A DNA stretch of 64,000 bases from Acidocella aromatica. Its GTDB lineage: Bacteria > Pseudomonadota > Alphaproteobacteria > Acetobacterales > Acetobacteraceae. The stretch lies in contig NZ_JACHFJ010000001.1 in the NCBI RefSeq assembly GCF_014201825.1, positions 248,001-312,000 on the forward strand. The letters are read 5' to 3'. The notes below the pieces were generated by a model. The model saw nothing but the letters and a program-made list of their open reading frames with translations, did no database searches and was not told the origin of the DNA. The position numbers and the translations under genes were made by a program. Below, in pieces: positions 53,669 to 62,008 of this stretch (the stretch's first letter is position 1; each line of letters starts with the position of its first letter).

Positions 53669-56466
53669 CAGGCGGCGTCCACCGCGTCGCAGCAGCGGCG
53701 GCAGAGCGTGGGGTGTTTGGCAATGCTCCCCACCTCGGGCAGTACTTTCCAGCAGCGCTCGCATTTCTGGCCCTGCGCGGCGATAGCCGTGTCGTTCTCG
53801 CCGAAACTCACCGCCGAGGTGATGCAGATATCCGCCCAGAGTGCCGCGTCATCCAGCACGGCGCGGGCCTCGGCGGAGAGCACTGCCTCGGCCTGGAGCG
53901 AGGAGCCGATGGCCTTGTCGCGGCGCATCTCCTCGATGGCGCCAGTGACATTGCCGCGATGCTCGCGGATCTTGCCGAAGATCTCCGCCAGCGCATCGTC
54001 GCGCCACGCAGCCGGAACTTCGGGGAACAGCTCCAGATGCACGGAAGTCTCCGCACCGAAGCGGGTGACCCAGGCTTCCTCAGCGGTGAAAGGCAGCGCC
54101 GGAGCCAGCCAGGTAGCCAGGCAGCGGTGCAGGATGTCGAGGAAGCTGCGGCAGGCGCGGCGCTTTTCGGCGGCGGGCGCGTCGCAATACAGGCTGTCCT
54201 TGCGGATATCGAAGTAGAAGGCCGAAAGATCGGTGGCGCAGAAATGATGGATGGCCGGGTACACGCCGGTCCAGTCATGCCCCCGCACCGCCGCTTCAAT
54301 CTTGCCGTTCAACTCCCATAGCCGGTGCAGCATGAAGCGCTCCAGCGCCGGGAAGCTCGCCTCGGGCACGCGCTCGGCCTCGGTGAAGCCATCCAGCGAG
54401 CCCAGCACCCAGCGCAGCGTGTTGCGCAGGCGGCGGTAAAGCTCGGCCTGCTGCTTGAGGATTTCGGGACCGATGCGCAAATCTTCCGATGTGTCGGAGT
54501 TCATCACCCACAGGCGCAGAATGTCCGCGCCGTATTTGTCGTTCACCTCCTGCGGGGCGGTGACGTTGCCGAGCGATTTGGACATCTTGCGGCCCTGCTC
54601 GTCGAGCACGAAGCCGTCCGTTACGATGGTCTTGAACGGCGCGACGCCGCGCGTGCCGACGGATTCCAGCAGCGAGGCCTGGAACCAGCCGCGATGCTGG
54701 TCGGAGCCTTCGAGATAGATATCGGCAGGGGTGGGAATGCCACGCGCTTCCAGCACAAAAGCATGGGTCGAACCGGACTCGAACCACACATCCACCACGT
54801 CGAAAATCTGCTCGTAGTTATCGGGGTTGCGGTCGGGGCCTAGGAAGTCGGAAGCCGGACGGGCGTACCACGCATCGGCGCCCTCTTTGGTGAAGATGTC
54901 CACCACGCGCTGCATCACCGCCGCGTCGCGCAGCGGTTCGTGCGTGGTCTTATCAACAAAAATCGCAATCGGCACGCCCCAGGCACGCTGGCGCGAGATG
55001 CACCAATCGGGGCGGGATTCCACCATCGAGCGGATGCGGTTGCGCCCGATCTCTGGCACAAATTTCGTATTGTCGATGGCGGCAAGCGCCTTGTTGCGGA
55101 TCTCGTCCTTACCGTCCATGCGGATGAACCACTGCGCGGTGGCACGGTAGATCAGCGGCGCCTTGGAGCGCCAGCTATGCGGATAAGAGTGCAGGAACTC
55201 GTTACGATGCAGCAGCGCGCCCGCTTCCTTCAGTTTCTCGCAGACAGGATCGGCGGCTTTATAAACATGCAGACCAGCGAAAAGCGGCACGCTGGCGTAA
55301 TAGGTGCCGTCCGCATCCACCGTATCCGGCACCACGATGCCATGCGCCTTGCAGAGAGCAAAATCGTCCTCACCATGGCCGGGGGCCATGTGCACAATGC
55401 CGGTACCGGCATCGGCGGTCACAAAGTCACCTAACAAGACCGGAGAATTATCAGTGTATAGCTTGTCCTCAGGACTGTAGAGGGGGTGCCTACAAATTAC
55501 GTTTGAGTCCCGTCCGCCAAGCTCTGAGCCCTTATAGGACTTGAGCTCTATGCAGCTTTCTATGCCAACGGTGTTTGTAAATTGGACCAGCAGCTCACGC
55601 GCGACCACAAGTCGCTCGCCAACACGCGCCAAGGAGCCGTCCTTAACCGCTGTTACCTGGACCAAAACATACTCAAGGGTAGGGTTTACTGCGAGAGCAC
55701 GGTTACCAGGGATGGTCCATGGTGTCGTGGTCCAGATAACCAAAGATGCACCAAGCAGATCGGGTTCAGAGGAGCTGTTAGATCCAAAGTAAAGGAAGAT
55801 CCGGAACCGCACGTAAATCGCGGTGTCCTTCTTGTCGTAATACTCGACCTCGGCTTCGGCGAGCGCGGTCTTTTCCACCGGGCTCCACATCACCGGGCGC
55901 AGGCCGCGATAGAGCGCGCCGTTGAGCAGGAACCGGCCGATCTCACCCGCGATCAGCGCCTCGGAGGCGAAATCCATAGTGGCGTATCGGTTGGCCCAAT
56001 CCCCGGCCACGCCGAGGCGCTGGAACTCGGCGGACTGCACGTCCAGCCAGTGCTGCGCGTATTCGCGGCATTCCTTGCGGAATTCCAGAACCGGCACTTG
56101 GTCCTTATCCAGCTTCTTGGCCCGGTATTTTTCCTCGACCTTCCACTCGATGGGCAGGCCGTGGCAATCCCAACCAGGGATGTAATCGGCATCCTTGCCC
56201 GCCATCTGCTGGGCGCGGTTGATGACATCCTTATGAATCTTGTTCAGCGCGTGGCCGATATGCAGATTGCCGTTGGCGTAGGGCGGGCCGTCATGCAGCA
56301 CAAATTTCGGCCGCCCCTTGCCCGCCGCGCGGAGCTTTTGCCACAGCCCCATCTCTTCCCAGCGCTTAAGCATCTCCGGCTCGCGCTTGGGCAGTTCGCC
56401 GCGCATGGGGAACTCGGTGCGCGGCAGGAATACTGTGGCTTTGTAATCTGGGGTGCTGTCAGTCAT
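53668..56466 (-). CDS. ileS: Isoleucyl-tRNA synthetase, with an internal low-GC mosaic segment
   Basis: IleRS charges tRNA-Ile and edits misactivated valine. The 932-residue protein has HIGH (69-72), KMSKS (about 627-631), the CP1 editing domain between them, and the C-terminal zinc cysteines CERCWKVLPEVG and CRRCC. The frame is complete. From about 55425 to 55815 (residues roughly 217-347, in the editing domain) base composition and codon choice differ sharply from the rest: lower GC, codons such as TTA and AGT. The editing motifs WTTTPWTIPGN and ADAGTGIVHMAPGHGEDD are retained, so the protein should work. Confidence 0.95.
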   Translation of the reverse strand: MTDSTPDYKATVFLPRTEFPMRGELPKREPEMLKRWEEMGLWQKLRAAGKGRPKFVLHDGPPYANGNLHIGHALNKIHKDVINRAQQMAGKDADYIPGWDCHGLPIEWKVEEKYRAKKLDKDQVPVLEFRKECREYAQHWLDVQSAEFQRLGVAGDWANRYATMDFASEALIAGEIGRFLLNGALYRGLRPVMWSPVEKTALAEAEVEYYDKKDTAIYVRFRIFLYFGSNSSSEPDLLGASLVIWTTTPWTIPGNRALAVNPTLEYVLVQVTAVKDGSLARVGERLVVARELLVQFTNTVGIESCIELKSYKGSELGGRDSNVICRHPLYSPEDKLYTDNSPVLLGDFVTADAGTGIVHMAPGHGEDDFALCKAHGIVVPDTVDADGTYYASVPLFAGLHVYKAADPVCEKLKEAGALLHRNEFLHSYPHSWRSKAPLIYRATAQWFIRMDGKDEIRNKALAAIDNTKFVPEIGRNRIRSMVESRPDWCISRQRAWGVPIAIFVDKTTHEPLRDAAVMQRVVDIFTKEGADAWYARPASDFLGPDRNPDNYEQIFDVVDVWFESGSTHAFVLEARGIPTPADIYLEGSDQHRGWFQASLLESVGTRGVAPFKTIVTDGFVLDEQGRKMSKSLGNVTAPQEVNDKYGADILRLWVMNSDTSEDLRIGPEILKQQAELYRRLRNTLRWVLGSLDGFTEAERVPEASFPALERFMLHRLWELNGKIEAAVRGHDWTGVYPAIHHFCATDLSAFYFDIRKDSLYCDAPAAEKRRACRSFLDILHRCLATWLAPALPFTAEEAWVTRFGAETSVHLELFPEVPAAWRDDALAEIFGKIREHRGNVTGAIEEMRRDKAIGSSLQAEAVLSAEARAVLDDAALWADICITSAVSFGENDTAIAAQGQKCERCWKVLPEVGSIAKHPTLCRRCCDAVDAA
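55425..55815 (-). other. Low-GC mosaic segment inside ileS
   Basis: By hand count the line 55441-55500 has 28 G+C of 60, against 43 of 60 at 55861-55920 in the same gene. The edges are abrupt and the frame is unbroken. This looks like a recombined patch from a lower-GC relative covering part of the CP1 editing domain. Confidence 0.7.
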
Positions 56467-57410
56467 GGGCTCTGGGGTTTCTCTTGATTTTCGTCGCTGT
56501 CAAGCATGCGACGAGCCTGGGTGGCGTCGGCCTCGATCTGCGCCTTCAGCGCCTCGAAGCTGGGAAATTTCTGCTCCTCGCGGAGGAAATGGTGCAGATA
56601 GATGGTGATCTCCCGGCCATACAGATCGCCGGAGAAATCGAAGAAATGCGCCTCCAGCCGGGATTCGGTGCCGCCCACGGTAGGGCGCTGGCCGATATTG
56701 GCGACACCCTTCACCACCGCGTCATCAATGCGGGCAGTGACGGCATACACCCCGCGCTGCGGCTCCAGATGCCGCCCGAGGGGGATATTGGCGGTGGGGA
56801 AGCCGATAGTGCGGCCGCGCTTGTCGCCATGCATCACCTCACCACGGATGGATGGCGGGCGCCCGAGCAGCGCCGCGGCGCGCTCCGGATAACCGTCCTG
56901 GATCAGGCGGCGGATGCGCGATGAGGAAATCGGCCCTTCCTGATCCGTCACCGGCGGCACGATGGTCAGCCCCATGCCCAGCGCCTCGGCGCGGGCCGCG
57001 AGGAAAGCGACATCGCCGCCCCGCCGGTGGCCGAAAGCGAAATCCGCGCCGCAGACAAGATGTACGGCCCCCAAGCCCTGGTGCAGAACCTCCCCCACGA
57101 ACTCCTCGGCCGAGAGGTGTGCAAAAGCGGCATCGAAGGGCAGTTCGTACAGATATTGCACGCCGAGCCCCGCCAGCGCCGCCGCGCGCTCGGTGGAGAG
57201 GGTTAGGCGGAACGGCGGGTCCTGCGGGCGGAAGAATTCACGCGGATGCGGCTCGAAGGTGAGCACGGCGCGCGGCGCGTCCGGCCGGGCGGCGTGGGCG
57301 GCGCGCAGCACCGCCGCGTGGCCCAGATGCACACCGTCGAAATTCCCCAGCGCGATGGTGGCGCCGCGAGCCTCGGGGGGCAGGCCGCGCCAGTCGTGAA
57401 AAATCTTCAT
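56463..57410 (-). CDS. ribF: Bifunctional riboflavin kinase/FAD synthetase
   Basis: RibF phosphorylates riboflavin to FMN and adenylylates it to FAD. The 315-residue protein has the N-terminal adenylyltransferase domain (ALGNFDGVHLGHAAVL, then SSSRIRRLIQDG) and the C-terminal kinase domain (GKRGRTIGFPTANIPLG and LEAHFFDFSGDLYGREITI). It is full length. Its stop overlaps the ileS start by four bases (ATGA), giving ribF-ileS-lspA, a conserved order. Confidence 0.95.
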   Translation of the reverse strand: MKIFHDWRGLPPEARGATIALGNFDGVHLGHAAVLRAAHAARPDAPRAVLTFEPHPREFFRPQDPPFRLTLSTERAAALAGLGVQYLYELPFDAAFAHLSAEEFVGEVLHQGLGAVHLVCGADFAFGHRRGGDVAFLAARAEALGMGLTIVPPVTDQEGPISSSRIRRLIQDGYPERAAALLGRPPSIRGEVMHGDKRGRTIGFPTANIPLGRHLEPQRGVYAVTARIDDAVVKGVANIGQRPTVGGTESRLEAHFFDFSGDLYGREITIYLHHFLREEQKFPSFEALKAQIEADATQARRMLDSDENQEKPQSP

Positions 57411-57495
57411 GCCGGTGCAAAAGCGCCAACACTTGGCCGCAGGTCAAGGGTGGGGCATGAAGATCACATAGACTAGGAACGGAGCGGGTCATCTC

Positions 57496-58683
57496 ATGCG
57501 GGGTATTTTCAAGCTGCTGGCCGGTATCGTGGTGGCGCTGGCCGTGGTTTGGGCCGGGTTGTGGTGGTACGCGCAGACGCGGCTGCAAGCCGTGCTGAAG
57601 GCTTATGCCGCCGAGATGACGCCCGCGGACGGCTCCTCCAGCCTGAGCTATGACCGCATCTCGGGCGGCGGCTTCCCCTTCTCCGCCAAGGCCACCATCG
57701 CCAACCCGAACCTGACCGTGCCCCTGCCCGGCAGCCAGATCCCCGGCCCGCTGGCGCTGAATGTCGCCTATGTCACGCTGCGGATCGACCTGCTCAACCC
57801 GCTGGTGCTGCATATCGACGTACCGGACAAAATCACCGGCCATGTGCCTCAGGGCGAAGGCGCCGTGACCTTCACCAGCTTCGACGCGACGGCGAAGCTG
57901 AGCCCGGCGGCGCTGTTCAACCCGCACGTCTTCGCCGTCAGCGGCGTGGACACGACAATCACCGGCGTCAACGTACTGGCCTCCAGCGGCAGCCTGCAGG
58001 TGCTGCATATCGACAGCATCCGCACTCACCAGGCAGTGCTTCCCTCGGCCAGCCCGGCCCAGACCGGCCTCACGCTGACCGAGGATTTCCAAGGCATCTC
58101 CCTGCCTGGCTGGCTCACCCAGCTGCTGCGCGTGCCGTTCAAGGGGCAGGTGGCGCATCTGGGCATAAATTTGGCGCTCTCCGGCCCTCTGGATTGGCCA
58201 GCCCTCTCGCAGCAGCTCCAGGCCACGCCGCAAGGGCCGGAGCGGACAAGAGTTCTGGTTAACGCGCTGCATGGCTGGGCCAACCAGGGCGGCAACGGCA
58301 CGGGCAGCTTGAACCTCGTGGCGGGGCCGACCACGCTGAGCGCCGCCGGCACTGTGAAGTTCGACACCAATGTCCAACCCAACGGCACGGTGGACGTCAC
58401 CGCCGACCACCTGGACGCCCTGACCGCCGCGATCACCGCCTCCTATCCGCAGGCACAGGACAGCATCAACCAGATCGAGGCGCAGCTCGCACCCTATATC
58501 TCCGCCAGCGCCACTGGCGGGCAGGAGCTGACCATCCACGCCACCTATGGCAGCAGCGGCATCATGGCGAATGGGACGAAACTGGGCGAGATGCCGCCGC
58601 TGGACTGGAGCCTGCTGACCAGCCCGCCGCCGGCCCAGGCGCCGGGCGATGGCTCAGGCGCGGCCGCCGGGACTAATCCTTAA
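57496..58683 (+). CDS. DUF2125 domain protein
   Basis: A 395-residue protein with one N-terminal hydrophobic segment (LAGIVVALAVVWAGLWWYAQ), probably an uncleaved membrane anchor, and a large beta-rich periplasmic part. Family features are SYDRISGGGFPFSAKATIAN near residues 51-70 and GSLNLVAGPTTLSAAGTVKF. DUF2125 proteins are widespread in alphaproteobacteria, with unknown function and a fold recalling AsmA-type lipid-transfer proteins (inference). Its last 11 bases overlap the end of the ParB-like gene on the other strand. Confidence 0.8.
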   Translation: MRGIFKLLAGIVVALAVVWAGLWWYAQTRLQAVLKAYAAEMTPADGSSSLSYDRISGGGFPFSAKATIANPNLTVPLPGSQIPGPLALNVAYVTLRIDLLNPLVLHIDVPDKITGHVPQGEGAVTFTSFDATAKLSPAALFNPHVFAVSGVDTTITGVNVLASSGSLQVLHIDSIRTHQAVLPSASPAQTGLTLTEDFQGISLPGWLTQLLRVPFKGQVAHLGINLALSGPLDWPALSQQLQATPQGPERTRVLVNALHGWANQGGNGTGSLNLVAGPTTLSAAGTVKFDTNVQPNGTVDVTADHLDALTAAITASYPQAQDSINQIEAQLAPYISASATGGQELTIHATYGSSGIMANGTKLGEMPPLDWSLLTSPPPAQAPGDGSGAAAGTNP

Positions 58684-59299
58684 GGACAGGGCCACACCAG
58701 CCGGGCAGATACCCAGCCTCCTGCTCCTTGGCGAGACTCAGGGCGTGCTGCAACGCCTTGTCCGGGTTATCCTCCAGCAATGACGGCTTGATGCACCGGC
58801 GCAGGTAATCAGCCCAGAGGAACTCGCTGTAAGGCGTGGTATCCTTGGCGTAGCCCCCGGCCCGGCGCAGCGCCCCGGCTAGGCTGCGATACGGATCATC
58901 CTCCATCTCGCCCACATGCTTGGGCAAGTGCTTGGGGGCGCGCCGCTCGCCCTTGGCGTCGTAGAGATGCATCCAAGCGCGATTGTCGAGATAGACCCAG
59001 AAGGCCTCAGGCTCCAGTGCCGAAAGATCGGCGACCACCGTCGTCGCCACATCCTCCACCCCTTCCTCGAGCAATGCGCGGGCGAGATGATGATGGTCTA
59101 TGATATAAGATTTGCCCCCGGGCCCCAGCACCACCGGGATAAGATGCTGCCCCAGATATTCCGCCTTTTGCTCCGCCGCGCGGGTGCGCCATTCCTTACG
59201 CTTCTGCGCCACCTCGCGCAGGCCGATGGTTAGCTGCGTCGGGCGTAATTGCTTGATTTTGACGGGGATTAGCCGAGGTTCGCGCGCGAATGTCATCAT
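58673..59299 (-). CDS. ParB-like (ParB/Srx superfamily) protein
   Basis: A 208-residue protein with the ParB-like nuclease-type fold: LIPVKIKQLRPTQLTIGLRE, then IPVVLGPGGKSYIIDHHHLA, with the IDHHHLARAL helix resembling the ParB/sulfiredoxin box. The C-terminal half (PYRSLAGALRRAGGYAK, EFLWADYLRRC) is typical of a ParB-like family of putative nucleases or NTP-binding proteins. It lacks a ParB helix-turn-helix and is not beside parA, so it is not a chromosome partition protein. The start could be 59299 or 59296. It converges with DUF2125 with an 11-base overlap. Confidence 0.75.
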   Translation of the reverse strand: MMTFAREPRLIPVKIKQLRPTQLTIGLREVAQKRKEWRTRAAEQKAEYLGQHLIPVVLGPGGKSYIIDHHHLARALLEEGVEDVATTVVADLSALEPEAFWVYLDNRAWMHLYDAKGERRAPKHLPKHVGEMEDDPYRSLAGALRRAGGYAKDTTPYSEFLWADYLRRCIKPSLLEDNPDKALQHALSLAKEQEAGYLPGWCGPVLKD

Positions 59300-59429
59300 G
59301 CCCTCATGCAACAAAGCCACGCCGGAGGCAGAACTGCCCGCCACGGCGCAGCCATGTTGCTGAAGACTTAACGGCGGTCATTGAACTGGATCAAATCCAG
59401 CTAAAAAATCCGCCGCCCAGTGGCAGAAA

Positions 59430-60056
59430 CTACTGCTGGGCCTCTGTGGCCTTCTCGATCTGGTTCTGCATCGCGTTCAGCAGGGCCGAGACATTGCCGC
59501 CATTATCGGTGATGACGGAGGCGTAGTCGTTGCGCGTGGTGATGCACATCGAGGTCCCGGCCACGATCACGTCGGTGATTTGCGGCTTGCCGCCGATCTC
59601 ATCCACCTGCCAGGCCACATCCGCCGGGGCCTTGCCGGGGGTGTTGATGGTTGTGTCCACCAGCATGCCATTCCCCTGCGGCTTGGCGCCGTTCACGGTG
59701 AAGCTGATGCCCTGATACGCCTTGATCTGGTAGGTGATGTTGTACGAGAGCAGCTGGTGGAAGAGCTGCTGGAATTTGTCGTGCTGCGCCGGGGTGGCAA
59801 TGTTGATGTAGCGCCCCAGCACGTAATCCCCCACTTGGTTCACGGCCACGATCTGGTTGACCAGAGTACGCAGCTGCGCGGCCTTGTCGGCCGCCGAGCC
59901 ATTGCCGTTGACGATGGCCACAAGCTGCTGGCCGGATTGGTTGATGAAGCTCTGAGCATCAGAGGCGGTAATGGCGCGGGCCGGGGAGATACCCGCCATC
60001 ACGCCCAGAATCGGCGCGGCCATGGCGGCACCCAGGATAAAGCGGCGGAAATGCAT
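59430..60056 (-). CDS. mlaC: MlaC-like phospholipid-binding periplasmic protein
   Basis: A 208-residue exported protein: signal peptide to about residue 28 (ISPARA), then the Ttg2/MlaC fold with LRTLVNQIVAVNQVGDYVLG, QHDKFQQLFHQLLSYNIT and the lipid-pocket strands VDTTINTP and AWQVDEIGGKPQITDV. MlaC shuttles phospholipids between MlaA at the outer membrane and the MlaFEDB complex. It follows mlaA by 27 bases. mlaD/E/F are not in the window. Confidence 0.88.
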   Translation of the reverse strand: MHFRRFILGAAMAAPILGVMAGISPARAITASDAQSFINQSGQQLVAIVNGNGSAADKAAQLRTLVNQIVAVNQVGDYVLGRYINIATPAQHDKFQQLFHQLLSYNITYQIKAYQGISFTVNGAKPQGNGMLVDTTINTPGKAPADVAWQVDEIGGKPQITDVIVAGTSMCITTRNDYASVITDNGGNVSALLNAMQNQIEKATEAQQ

Positions 60057-60083
60057 GTCTGTCCTCGTGTCCTTAATTGAGCG

Positions 60084-60896
60084 TTAATGCGCGTAGTACG
60101 GCGTGCCGGGTGCGCCATTGGCCCCCTGCAGGTCGTTCTGCCGAATTAACTGCAATTGTGAGTCACGAGATTGGCGATAAAGGCTCCGGAATGTGGCATA
60201 GGGGTCCAGCGCCGTGGCGTTGATCTGGTCGATGGTGTCCAGATACTGGGCTCGGGTGTTGATCAGGTGCAACCCACCCTCGGCATAGCCGAAATCGTTA
60301 AGCGCGGTGTTCGCGGGCGCCAGTTCCATCGGGGTGGCGAAGAACTGCACGGGGATCTGCCAGAAATCACGCAGGCCGGACGGGCCAAACACCGGCAAGT
60401 ACAGATACGGGCCGGAGGAGAACCCCCACACGGCGAGCGTCAGGCCGAAATCGGTGTCCGTCTCCTTGTAGCCCAGCGCGCTGGCGGGGTCGAAAATGCC
60501 GCCAATGCCGATGGTGGAGTTGATGAGGAAGCGCATCAGCGAAGTGCCGGCATCCGTGGGCAGGCCGGAGAGCATGAAGTTCACCGTACGCGCGGGCTCG
60601 TTGATGTTGTCTGTAAAGTATCCAACATGGGTGCGGATGGGCTGGGTGGTGATGGCCACATACCCCTTGGCCACCGGCTTCATGGCGTATTTGTCTAGCG
60701 TATTGTTGACCTTGAAGAAGGTCCGGTTGGTAGGCTCCAGCGGATCGTTGAGCTGCTGGTAAGCCTGATAATCGGCGGTGTCCGATTTCGGCGGCGGGGT
60801 GGCGCAGCCGGACAGGCCGATCGCCAGCAGCGACGCCCCCAGCCCCAGAACCTGCCCAACGCGGCGTTTAAAGCCCTTCACGTGATTCACCCGCAC
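60084..60896 (-). CDS. mlaA: MlaA/VacJ outer-membrane lipoprotein
   Basis: MlaA removes mislocalised phospholipid from the outer leaflet. The 270-residue lipoprotein has lipobox GLSGC (cysteine about 32), NDPLEPTNRTFFKVN, FMLSGLPTDAGTSLMRFLIN, GGIFDPASALGYKETDTDFG and the amphipathic GPYLYLPVFGPS. The GTG at 60896 is chosen: a perfect AAGGAGG lies seven bases before it. The ATG at 60947 is poorer. It is the first gene of mlaA-mlaC and is divergent from metF. Confidence 0.92.
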   Translation of the reverse strand: MRVNHVKGFKRRVGQVLGLGASLLAIGLSGCATPPPKSDTADYQAYQQLNDPLEPTNRTFFKVNNTLDKYAMKPVAKGYVAITTQPIRTHVGYFTDNINEPARTVNFMLSGLPTDAGTSLMRFLINSTIGIGGIFDPASALGYKETDTDFGLTLAVWGFSSGPYLYLPVFGPSGLRDFWQIPVQFFATPMELAPANTALNDFGYAEGGLHLINTRAQYLDTIDQINATALDPYATFRSLYRQSRDSQLQLIRQNDLQGANGAPGTPYYAH

Positions 60897-61069
60897 CTTA
60901 TAGCCTCCTTCGCGGCGCGCCCAGTGAACGGCGCGGCCAAATATCATGTGATGTTCATTACCCCGGCTTCAACCGTGGCGCTACCTCCGCCCCCGCATGC
61001 GCGTTAGACCTTGCGTAAATGTGGCGGTGCTGCCACGACACGGGCCCGATAGAGCTATATATAGAGCAA

Positions 61070-62008
61070 ATGACCCACTCCCCTACCCCCGATACGCTGG
61101 AACGCTGGGCCTCGGGCACGCGCATCGCCCCGCTGCCCACGCGCGAGGGCTTGGCCCCGCCCGCCATCTCCTTCGAGTTCTTCCCGCCGAAAACCCCGGC
61201 GCTGGAAGCGCAGCTCTGGACCTGTATCGAGCGTCTGGCCACGCTGCGCCCGAATTTCGTCTCCGTGACCTACGGCGCGGGCGGCAGCACGCAGGAGCGC
61301 ACCCACGCCACCGTGTTGCGCATCGTGCAGGAGACCGACCTGACCCCGGCGGCGCATCTCACCTGTGTGGGGGCCACGCGTGAGGCTGTAGATGACGTCG
61401 CCCGGCGCTACTGGGAGGCTGGGGTGCGGCATATCGTGGCCCTGCGCGGCGATGCACCAAATGGCGAGAACTACGTGCCGCATCCGGGCGGCTACGCCTT
61501 CGCGGCCGATCTGGTAACCGGGCTGAAGAAAGTCGCGGATTTCGAGATCACCGTCGCCGCCTACCCGGAGACCCACCCGCAGGCGGCGAGCCCCGAAGCT
61601 GACCTAGACAACCTCAAGCGCAAGCTCGATGCCGGGGCCACCCGCGCCATCAGCCAGGTTTTCTTCGACAACGCCATCTTCCTGCGCTTCCTCGACCGCG
61701 CTTTGGCCGCTGGCATCAAGGCGCCGATCGTGCCGGGGATCATGCCGGTCACCAACTTCACCCAGGCTGAGAAATTCTGCGCCGCCTGCGGCACCTCGGT
61801 GCCCAAATGGATGGCCGGGATGTTCGAGGGGCTGGATGACGACGTGGAAACGCGGCGCATGGTCTCGGCGGCGGTGGCGGCCGAGCAGGTGCGCCTGCTC
61901 CAAGCCAACGGCATCGACGAATTCCATTTCTACACCCTCAACCGGCCGGACCTGACCTACGCCATCGCCCGTATCCTGGGCGTGAAGCCGCAGCCCAAAG
62001 CCGCATGA
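61070..62008 (+). CDS. metF: 5,10-methylenetetrahydrofolate reductase
   Basis: MetF makes the 5-methyltetrahydrofolate used by MetH (also in this window). The 312-residue flavoprotein shows ISFEFFPPKTPALEAQLW, SVTYGAGGSTQERTH, AHLTCVGATREAVD, ALRGDAPNG, AISQVFFDN and PGIMPVTNF, and ends FHFYTLNRPDLTYAI. The ATG at 61070 is chosen by length and by the FAD-domain start; the ribosome site is weak. A CTATATATAG palindrome lies just upstream (61055-61064). Its stop overlaps the helicase gene as ATGA. Confidence 0.95.
   Translation: MTHSPTPDTLERWASGTRIAPLPTREGLAPPAISFEFFPPKTPALEAQLWTCIERLATLRPNFVSVTYGAGGSTQERTHATVLRIVQETDLTPAAHLTCVGATREAVDDVARRYWEAGVRHIVALRGDAPNGENYVPHPGGYAFAADLVTGLKKVADFEITVAAYPETHPQAASPEADLDNLKRKLDAGATRAISQVFFDNAIFLRFLDRALAAGIKAPIVPGIMPVTNFTQAEKFCAACGTSVPKWMAGMFEGLDDDVETRRMVSAAVAAEQVRLLQANGIDEFHFYTLNRPDLTYAIARILGVKPQPKAA

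Noticed and set aside
60948-61069. SAM or SAH riboswitch upstream of metF
   Set aside because: I looked for the conserved cores of SAM-II and SAM/SAH-type elements and saw none; only a short CTATATATAG palindrome.
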